A stretch of DNA of 5,998 nucleotides, taken from positions 1 to 5,998 of the forward strand of contig CAKRJK010000100.1 in assembly GCA_934351705.1 (NCBI GenBank). The letters run 5' to 3'. The DNA comes from an uncultured Lachnospiraceae bacterium (GTDB taxonomy: Bacteria > Bacillota > Clostridia > Lachnospirales > Lachnospiraceae). Shown here in pieces: positions 1-5,998 of the stretch. Under the pieces are notes generated by a model, which was not told the DNA's origin, searched no databases, and saw nothing but the letters and a program-made list of their open reading frames with translations. The number at the start of each line of letters is the position of its first letter. Position 1 is the stretch's first letter. The position numbers and the translations under genes are program-made.

Positions 1-1
1 G

Positions 2-1117
<1,116 letters not shown>

Positions 1118-1146
1118 TTTATCTCAGAAAAGAGGAGTTTTAGAAA

Positions 1147-3648
1147 ATGGATGATAAAATTTTTGATCAGATCCACGACGTAGATTTGAAAAAAACAATG
1201 GAAACTTCTTATATCGACTATGCCATGAGTGTTATTGCTTCAAGAGCATTGCCGGATGTAAGAGACGGTTTAAAACCGGTACAAAGAAGAGTTTTGTATT
1301 CCATGATAGAATTGAACAACGGTCCGGACAAGCCACATCGTAAATGTGCCCGTATCGTCGGTGATACGATGGGTAAATACCATCCGCATGGTGACAGCTC
1401 TATTTACGGAGCACTTGTCAACATGGCACAGGATTGGTCGACACGTTATCCACTTGTAGACGGACATGGTAACTTTGGTTCTGTGGATGGAGACGGTGCA
1501 GCGGCAATGCGTTATACCGAGGCACGTTTAAGCAAAATTTCTATGGAAATGCTGGCAGACATCAACAAAGACACCGTTGATTTTATGCCGAACTTCGACG
1601 AGACCGAAAAAGAACCTGTGGTACTGCCGTCCCGTTATCCAAACCTTTTGGTAAACGGAACAACCGGTATTGCCGTAGGTATGGCAACCAACATCCCGCC
1701 TCACAATTTAAGAGAAGTCATAGCGGCAGTTGTAAAGATCATTGATAATCAGGTATTGGAAGACAGAGGAACAGAGATAGAAGAAATCTTAGAGATTATC
1801 AAAGGTCCTGATTTTCCGACCGGCGGTATGATCCTCGGAACAAACGGAGTAGAGGAGGCATATCGTACCGGACGCGGAAAAGTACGTGTGCGTGCAATCA
1901 CAGATATAGAGCCGATGCAGAACGGCAAAAACCGCATTGTAGTCACAGAACTTCCGTACATGGTAAATAAGGCAAGATTAATTGAGAAAATCGCAGAATT
2001 AGTCCGCGATAAAAAAATAGACGGAATCACAGATTTAAGAGACGAATCAAACCGTCAGGGTATGAGAATCTGTATCGAACTTCGCCGTGACGTCAATGCC
2101 AATGTAGTATTGAATCAGTTATTTAAGCATACACAGCTTCAGGATACTTTCGGAGTGATTATGCTTGCCCTGGTCAACAATGAGCCAAAGATTTTAAACA
2201 TCTATGAAATGCTCAACTATTATCTTCTTCACCAAAAAGAAGTAGTGACCAGAAGAACAAAATATGAATTAAATAAGGCAGAAGAGAGAGCACATATCTT
2301 ACAGGGATTACTAATTGCTCTTGATAATATAGATGAAGTAATTCATATTATCAGAAACAGCCGTGCAACTGCGGATGCAAAAGAAAAATTAATCGAAAGA
2401 TTTGCATTGACCGATGTTCAGGCTCAGGCAATCGTAGATATGCGTCTACGTGCATTAACAGGATTAGAAAGAGAAAAGTTAGAGACTGAGTATCAGGAAT
2501 TAATGGAGAAGATTGCAGAATTAAAAGCAATCTTAGCAGACGAGAAGAAATTACTCGGAGTAATCAGAGAAGAGATTATGTTGATTTCCGACAAATACGG
2601 AGACGACAGAAGAACAAGCATCGGATTCGATGAGTACGACATCTCTATGGAAGATTTAATTCCGGTATCCAATACGGTTGTAACCATGACAAAATTAGGA
2701 TATATCAAACGTATGAGTATTGATAATTTCAGAAGTCAGAACCGTGGCGGTAAAGGAATCAAAGGAATGGAAACCATCGAAGATGATTACATCGAAGATT
2801 TGTTTATGACTACCACACATCATTATCTGATGTTCTTTACCAATACCGGAAAAGTATATCGTATGAAAACATACGAGATACCGGAGTCAAGCAGAACTTC
2901 CAGAGGAACTGCAATTATCAACTTACTGCAGCTTCAGCCGGGAGAAAAAATATCCGCAGTCATTCCGATTAAGGAATACAACGAAGGACAATATCTGTTT
3001 ATGGCAACAAAGAAAGGTATTGTGAAAAAGACACCAGTAATAGATTATTCTCATGTGAGAAAAACAGGACTTGCTGCAATTAATCTTCGTGAAGATGACG
3101 AATTGATAGAAGTAAAAGTAACCGATAATGAAAAAGATATTATTCTGGTTACAAAATACGGACAATGTATCCGTTTCCATGAGACAGACGTAAGAAAAAC
3201 AGGACGTACCTCTATGGGTGTTATTGGAATGAATCTCACCGATGATGACGAAGTTATCGGAATGCAGCTTCATACACAGGGAGATTCATTAATGATTGTA
3301 TCCGAAAAAGGTCTTGGAAAATGTACAATGATGTCTGAATTCTCCCCGCAGAACCGTGGCGGTAAAGGTGTCAAGTGCTACAAGATCACAGAAAAGACAG
3401 GTAATATCATAGGTGTTAAAGCAGTTAATAAAGAAAATGAAGTTATGCTGATCACAACAGAGGGAATTATCATCCGTATTCCGGTAGAAGGCACAGCCCT
3501 TTTAGGAAGAGTTACCTCAGGAGTAAAATTAATAAATCTTGATGAGGGTGTTACGGTTGCAAGCATTGCAAAAGTAAGAGAAGATAAGTCCATCATGGAT
3601 GAAGCAGACAAAATTGCAGAAGAAGAAAAACAACAAGAAACAAAATAA
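1147..3648 (+). CDS. gyrA: DNA gyrase subunit A, complete
   Basis: GyrA is the DNA breakage-reunion and DNA-wrapping subunit of gyrase. It has 833 residues, normal for the family. The ATG at 1147 follows GAGGAG (1132-1137) with a 9-base spacer and gives the standard N-terminus leading to [10 protein letters not shown]. The winged-helix/tower core fills about residues 1-500. The catalytic tyrosine is Y123 in [11 protein letters not shown] (E. coli Y122), preceded by R122. The quinolone region reads [12 protein letters not shown]84 matches E. coli S83, but G88 stands where E. coli has D87. The C-terminal beta-pinwheel (about 505-810) carries two GyrA-box motifs, QNRGGKG, at 531-537 and 735-741; these mark GyrA rather than ParC. 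The protein ends in an acidic, Lys/Gln-rich tail and TAA. It forms an operon with gyrB; a hairpin follows from 3685. Confidence 0.98.
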   Translation: MDDKIFDQIHDVDLKKTMETSYIDYAMSVIASRALPDVRDGLKPVQRRVLYSMIELNNGPDKPHRKCARIVGDTMGKYHPHGDSSIYGALVNMAQDWSTRYPLVDGHGNFGSVDGDGAAAMRYTEARLSKISMEMLADINKDTVDFMPNFDETEKEPVVLPSRYPNLLVNGTTGIAVGMATNIPPHNLREVIAAVVKIIDNQVLEDRGTEIEEILEIIKGPDFPTGGMILGTNGVEEAYRTGRGKVRVRAITDIEPMQNGKNRIVVTELPYMVNKARLIEKIAELVRDKKIDGITDLRDESNRQGMRICIELRRDVNANVVLNQLFKHTQLQDTFGVIMLALVNNEPKILNIYEMLNYYLLHQKEVVTRRTKYELNKAEERAHILQGLLIALDNIDEVIHIIRNSRATADAKEKLIERFALTDVQAQAIVDMRLRALTGLEREKLETEYQELMEKIAELKAILADEKKLLGVIREEIMLISDKYGDDRRTSIGFDEYDISMEDLIPVSNTVVTMTKLGYIKRMSIDNFRSQNRGGKGIKGMETIEDDYIEDLFMTTTHHYLMFFTNTGKVYRMKTYEIPESSRTSRGTAIINLLQLQPGEKISAVIPIKEYNEGQYLFMATKKGIVKKTPVIDYSHVRKTGLAAINLREDDELIEVKVTDNEKDIILVTKYGQCIRFHETDVRKTGRTSMGVIGMNLTDDDEVIGMQLHTQGDSLMIVSEKGLGKCTMMSEFSPQNRGGKGVKCYKITEKTGNIIGVKAVNKENEVMLITTEGIIIRIPVEGTALLGRVTSGVKLINLDEGVTVASIAKVREDKSIMDEADKIAEEEKQQETK

Positions 3649-3684
3649 AAGACAGGACTGTTGTAATACTTTTTAAATGTGATA

Positions 3685-3741
3685 AACCGCAGTATCAGAA
3701 ATGAGACACATTTGTGTTTTAAACAGTCTGGTACTGCGGTT
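3685..3741 (+). terminator. 15-bp-stem hairpin after gyrA, probable terminator
   Basis: Bases 3685-3699 (AACCGCAGTATCAGA) pair with 3727-3741 (TCTGGTACTGCGGTT) over 15 positions with one T-G wobble. The loop is 27 bases and holds a small secondary hairpin, ACACA/TGTGT, at 3706-3717. A T-rich run, GTTTTGTTC, begins 4 bases after the stem, at 3745. It lies 36 bases after the gyrA stop and before a candidate promoter, which fits a gyrBA operon terminator. The big loop and imperfect T-run are not those of a canonical intrinsic terminator, so an RNA-processing or attenuation structure, or a small palindromic repeat, is possible. Bases 3675-3681 (AAATGTG) can also pair with 3707-3713 (CACATTT), crossing the main stem. 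Confidence 0.5.
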
Positions 3742-3750
3742 CAAGTTTTG

Positions 3751-3780
3751 TTCAAATATGAAAAAACAATATTATATACT
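3751..3780 (+). promoter_or_regulatory. Candidate sigma-A promoter for the membrane protein/fumarase operon
   Basis: TTCAAA (3751-3756, 4 of 6 to the -35 consensus) is followed by an 18-base A-rich spacer and TATACT (3775-3780, 5 of 6 to the -10 consensus). Transcription would start about 15 bases before the Shine-Dalgarno sequence of the next gene. The position between the gyrA hairpin and the next start codon supports a new transcription unit. The -35 match is modest and AT-rich DNA gives such matches by chance. Confidence 0.45.
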
Positions 3781-3801
3781 ATCAATATAAGAGGAAAAAT
3801 T

Positions 3802-4707
3802 ATGCCAACAACAATGTACGAAGTAATATGGATATTTATGATTTATGCGGTAGTAGGATGGTGCTGCGAAGTCGCTTATGCCGCATTAAATACAGGAAAA
3901 TTTGTAAACAGAGGATTTTTGAACGGAACGTATTGACCTATTTACGGGTGTGGAGTTCTTGTGGTCGTTGTAACATTAGTGCCTTTAAAAGATAATCTTT
4001 TTATTCTCTATGTGGGATCATTTTTAGTAACATCCGTAATAGAGTTTATTACAGGATTTATTTTGGAAAAGGCATTCCACAATAAATGGTGGGATTACTC
4101 CAACGAACCGTTTAATATCAAAGGATATGTCTGCTTAAAATTCTCAATTATCTGGGGATTCGGGTGTACCTTTATTGTGTTGATCGTTCATCCTATCATA
4201 TACGGAGCAATCCAATTAATTCCGTTTGTGGTAGGGGTAGTTATTTTATCTGTGATAGGAGTCATTTTTGTCGTTGACTGCGGAATTACGGTAGCAACCA
4301 TCCTCAAATTCAATGAGCGACTCAAATTAATGAACGAAATCGCAGACAAAATTCATCACATTTCCGATGAAATCGGCGAAAATATATACGAAGGCGTATC
4401 GGGAGCATTGGAGATAAAAGAAAACTTTACACAGGCTCACGAAGAACAGATTTTAAAAATTACAGAAAAACGTGATGAGATAGCCGAGAATATCACCGAA
4501 AAAACGCAGGAATCAAAAATCGGAAGAAATGTCCGCAAAATTGAAATGGAAAATCTCAAAGAGCAGTACAAAAATTTACTGGAACAGAAGATTACGGGAC
4601 ATAACCGTTTGATGAAAGCATTCCCGAAAATGAAATCTTTAAATAATAATGAAACTTTACAAAAATTAAGAACCTATATGGAATCAAAGAAAAAGGAGAA
4701 AAAATGA
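3802..4707 (+). CDS. Putative ABC-transporter type IV (PF06541-like) membrane protein interrupted by in-frame TGA
   Basis: This is an integral membrane protein of unknown function. The ATG at 3802 follows GAGGA (3791-3795) with a 6-base spacer and is preferred to the upstream in-frame ATG at 3679, which has no such site and would translate the hairpin. Read through the TGA, the protein has 301 residues. Predicted membrane segments are about 6-28, 47-62, 64-91, 112-137 and 140-168; residues from about 169 on are charged and helical, probably a cytoplasmic coiled coil with a Lys-rich end. Family signatures are GWCCEV (19-24), NRGFLNG (37-43), PIYG (46-49) and KWWDYSNEPFNIKG (95-108). Codon 45 is TGA (3934-3936), where homologues I recall have Cys (CPIYG). 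No other frame damage is seen. The gene ends in tandem stops TGA-TAA; the final ATGA overlaps the fumarase alpha start. Whether one readthrough product, two peptides or a new pseudogene is made cannot be decided here. Confidence 0.8.
3934..3936 (+). other. In-frame TGA at a family-conserved Cys position: possible Sec codon, leaky stop or nonsense mutation
   Basis: The codon order is AAC GGA ACG TAT TGA CCT ATT TAC GGG TGT, so the frame is identical before and after, and both sides encode adjacent parts of one protein family. One base separates TGA from TGT or TGC (Cys) and from TGG (Trp). The stop is followed by C, the context known to terminate least efficiently in bacteria. In the 40 bases downstream I find only weak 4-bp pairings: 3935-3938 with 3963-3966, 3942-3945 with 3970-3973, and 3944-3947 with 3965-3968. 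None makes a clear bacterial SECIS hairpin. Confidence 0.85.
3952..3963 (+). promoter_or_regulatory. Possible reinitiation site: GGAG plus GTG start after the TGA
   Basis: GGAG (3952-3955) lies 5 bases before an in-frame GTG (3961-3963), only 24 bases past the TGA. A ribosome stopping at 3934 could restart here and make a 248-residue product lacking the first membrane segment and the start of the second. The same bases encode CGV in the full-length reading, so the match may be accidental. Confidence 0.3.
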
Positions 4708-5549
4708 TAAGAGAAATATCCACCGGAGAAATTACCAGAAACATCAAAGAAATGTGCATACAGGCAAATTATTATTTATCTCCTGATATGGAAGAAAAGA
4801 TGAAAAGAGCAAAAGAGCAGGAAAAATCCGATATAGGAAAAAAAGTTCTAAATCAGTTACAGGAGAATTTAGAAATTGCAGACAAAGAAATGATTCCAAT
4901 CTGTCAGGATACGGGAATGGCAGTGATATTCCTTGAAATCGGACAGGAAGTACACTTTGTTGACGGTGATTTAGAATCGGCAGTCAACGAAGGAGTCCGT
5001 CAAGGATATGAAGAAGGATATTTAAGAAAATCCGTCGTAAAAGATCCGATTCAAAGAGAAAATACAAAAGATAACACACCCGCAATTATCCATTACAGCA
5101 TTGTGCCGGGTGACAAAGTCAAAATTACAGTTGCACCAAAAGGTTTCGGAAGCGAAAACATGAGCCGTGTCTTTATGTTAAAGCCGGCAGACGGAATCGA
5201 AGGAGTAAAAAACGCCATTTTAACGGCAGTCAAAGATGCAGGTCCAAACGCCTGTCCTCCAATGGTAGTCGGAGTCGGAATCGGCGGCACTTTTGAAAAA
5301 TGTGCTTTGATGGCAAAACAGGCACTGACCAGAAACGTAAAAGAGCATTCCAAAATTCCTTATGTAAAAGACCTTGAAATCGAAATGTTAGATAAAATCA
5401 ACAAATTGGGAATCGGTCCGGGAGGATTGGGAGGAACGACAACAGCTCTTGCTGTAAATATCAATACCTATCCAACCCATATCGCGGGACTTCCCGTTGC
5501 AATCAATATCTGCTGTCATGTAAACCGGCATGTAGTGAGAGAGGTATAA
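4704..5549 (+). CDS. fumA: Class I fumarate hydratase (4Fe-4S), alpha subunit
   Basis: This is the alpha half of a two-subunit, iron-sulfur, oxygen-labile hydro-lyase that interconverts fumarate and (S)-malate in the cytoplasm. It has 281 residues, the usual length for the split alpha subunit (PF05681), and matches the N-terminal half of the single-chain E. coli FumA. The expected cluster-ligand cysteines are visible: C67 in PICQDTG, C184 in NACPPMVVG, and C271 in INICCHVNRH. Other family motifs are APKGFGSENMSR (144-155) and GPGGLGGTTTALAV (238-251). GGAG (4695-4698) precedes the ATG by 5 bases. The start overlaps the stop of the membrane protein gene (ATGA), implying translational coupling. 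The beta subunit follows after an unusually long 175-base gap. A tartrate dehydratase alpha subunit (TtdA) is the main alternative, since the two cannot be separated with certainty by eye. Confidence 0.93.
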   Translation: MIREISTGEITRNIKEMCIQANYYLSPDMEEKMKRAKEQEKSDIGKKVLNQLQENLEIADKEMIPICQDTGMAVIFLEIGQEVHFVDGDLESAVNEGVRQGYEEGYLRKSVVKDPIQRENTKDNTPAIIHYSIVPGDKVKITVAPKGFGSENMSRVFMLKPADGIEGVKNAILTAVKDAGPNACPPMVVGVGIGGTFEKCALMAKQALTRNVKEHSKIPYVKDLEIEMLDKINKLGIGPGGLGGTTTALAVNINTYPTHIAGLPVAINICCHVNRHVVREV

Positions 5550-5551
5550 TC

Positions 5552-5701
5552 ATGAAAGAGTACAAAATGTCTATTGGATGACAGGAGGCCCTTCATTTAT
5601 TTTTAAATTATCTTTGGAAATTGATACAGGGTTGCAATAATCACGATAATTATAGCGTGTTTGTTGACAATACCGGTCAAATTCCAAAACTATGTGGATA
5701 A
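5552..5701 (+). CDS. Doubtful short ORF with in-frame TGA in the fumarase subunit gap
   Basis: An ATG 2 bases after the fumarase alpha stop is preceded by GAGAGG (5536-5541 region), a usable ribosome binding site. It encodes only MKEYKMSIG before TGA at 5579-5581. If the TGA were read, the frame stays open for 49 residues to TAA at 5699-5701. I recognise no family, and 39 open codons after the TGA are not unlikely by chance. The stretch overlaps a better supported promoter (5621-5650) and the DnaA box, so it is probably non-coding or the relic of an insertion. Confidence 0.12.
5621..5650 (+). promoter_or_regulatory. Candidate internal sigma-A promoter before the fumarase beta gene
   Basis: TTGATA (5621-5626) and GATAAT (5645-5650) each match the consensus at 5 of 6 positions, with an 18-base spacer. 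Transcription would start near 5657, giving a leader of roughly 68 bases before the beta subunit ATG. The leader contains a short inverted repeat, TTGAC/GTCAA (5664-5668 and 5676-5680), and the DnaA box. This would let the beta subunit be transcribed independently of the alpha subunit. A further TTGACA at 5664 has no well-spaced -10. Confidence 0.45.
5693..5701 (-). promoter_or_regulatory. Perfect consensus DnaA box
   Basis: The + strand reads TGTGGATAA, so the - strand reads TTATCCACA, the consensus DnaA-binding 9-mer. It is the only perfect copy I found in the window; gyrA holds one-mismatch copies at 1446-1454 and near 1634, both inside codons. It lies 24 bases before the beta subunit ATG and just after a candidate promoter. 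A 9-mer in either orientation appears by chance about once in 130 kb, so it is suggestive but not proof of function. Confidence 0.4.
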
Positions 5702-5724
5702 CACAGACAGAAAAGAGGAAATCA

Positions 5725-5998
5725 ATGGATAAAAAAATTACAACTCCGATTACAGAGGAGATTACAAAAGATTTACATATTGGTGATTATGTTTACATCA
5801 GCGGAACAATTTACGTGGCAAGAGATGCCGCACACAAAAGAATGATAGAAGCATTAGATAAAAATGAAAATCTTCCTATTAATATAAAAGATGCTACGAT
5901 TTATTATATGGGGCCTTCTCCCGCAAGAGAGGGACGTCCGATCGGATCAGCCGGACCTACGACAGCCAGCCGTATGGACAAATACGCTCCAAGATTAT
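5725..5998 (+). CDS. fumB: Class I fumarate hydratase, beta subunit, 3'-truncated by window edge
   Basis: This is the beta half of the class I fumarase (PF05683, equivalent to the C-terminal part of single-chain FumA), partner of the alpha subunit encoded upstream. Ninety-one complete codons are present; the split beta subunit usually has about 180-200. AGAGGA (5714-5719) precedes the ATG by 5 bases. The N-terminus reads MDKKITTPITEE. The substrate-side motifs ARDAAHKR (residues 32-39), YYMGPSPAREGRPIGSAGPTT (60-80, with the G-P-S-P and Ser/Thr-rich turn) and SRMDKYAP (82-89) are all intact. The symbol is used in the sense of the two-subunit enzyme, not the E. coli FumB isozyme. The beta subunit of a tartrate dehydratase (TtdB) is the alternative. 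It may be expressed both from the upstream operon promoter and from the internal promoter at 5621. Confidence 0.93.
   Translation, partial: MDKKITTPITEEITKDLHIGDYVYISGTIYVARDAAHKRMIEALDKNENLPINIKDATIYYMGPSPAREGRPIGSAGPTTASRMDKYAPRL

Noticed and set aside
1446..1454. Near-consensus DnaA box TTATCCACT inside gyrA
   Set aside because: One mismatch, and the bases are explained by conserved codons for Arg-Tyr-Pro-Leu.
2923..3273. Minus-strand ORF of 116 codons, and shorter minus-strand ORFs at 300-575, 1270-1467, 1749-2030, 2493-2708, 3378-3611 and 5093-5353
   Set aside because: All lie opposite strongly conserved coding sequence, have low-complexity or Ser/Phe-rich translations and show no family motif.
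3679..3801. Upstream in-frame ATG at 3679 as the start of the membrane protein
   Set aside because: It has no Shine-Dalgarno sequence, would translate the long hairpin and promoter, and adds 41 residues unlike the family N-terminus; ATG 3802 has a good site.
3934..3936. UGA reassigned to Trp or Gly genome-wide
   Set aside because: All Trp codons in gyrB, gyrA and the membrane protein are TGG, no other conserved position in the long genes uses TGA, and gyrase/fumarase sequences are those of Clostridia with the standard code.
5595..5608. AT-only hairpin ATTTA/TAAAT after the second TGA as a SECIS element
   Set aside because: Five A-T pairs with a TTTT loop is too weak and lacks the features expected of a bacterial SECIS.
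5578..5640. Twenty-codon ORF from ATG 5578
   Set aside because: Short, no proper ribosome binding site before it, no recognisable product, and it overlaps a candidate -35 element.
5649..5680. Minus-strand promoter with TATAAT (5654 to 5649)
   Set aside because: The only -35-like hexamer, TTGACC, is 20 bases away, and no minus-strand gene lies downstream.

Overview
The window reads as chromosomal DNA of a low-GC Bacillota, most likely a Clostridia member of Lachnospiraceae type. The evidence is AT-rich codon choice, strong AGAGGA-type ribosome binding sites, a GyrA quinolone-region sequence ([16 protein letters not shown]) and fumarase subunit sequences that I recognise as typical of that family. 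This placement is from memory of the families; no search was run. The gyrB-gyrA pair usually lies close to the replication origin in Bacillota (dnaA-dnaN-recF-gyrB-gyrA), so the window is probably origin-proximal.

Layout, all on the + strand: (1) the C-terminal 371 codons of gyrB, entering from the left edge; (2) complete gyrA, 29 bases later; (3) a 153-base gap with a 15-bp-stem hairpin, probably a terminator, followed by a plausible promoter; (4) a membrane protein of the 'putative ABC-transporter type IV' family (ABC_trans_CmpB, PF06541) whose frame is interrupted by one in-frame TGA at codon 45; (5) the alpha subunit gene of a class I (4Fe-4S) fumarase, overlapping the stop of gene 4 by four bases (ATGA); (6) an unusually long 175-base gap with a good internal promoter, a perfect DnaA box and a doubtful short ORF, also carrying an in-frame TGA; (7) the first 91 codons of the fumarase beta subunit, running off the right edge.

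GyrB and GyrA form the A2B2 gyrase that introduces negative supercoils. The fumarase subunits form the two halves of an oxygen-sensitive hydratase that interconverts fumarate and malate. The membrane protein has no assigned role; its start/stop overlap with the fumarase alpha gene suggests translational coupling.

The main oddity is the TGA in gene 4. It sits where this family normally has Cys in the 'CPIYG' motif, every Trp in the window is TGG, and the following 256 codons remain an intact family-typical protein ending in a coupled overlap. It may be a selenocysteine codon, a leaky UGA-C stop, a split gene restarted at GTG 3961, a very recent nonsense mutation, or a sequencing error. I could not find a convincing bacterial SECIS hairpin by eye, so selenocysteine remains unproven.
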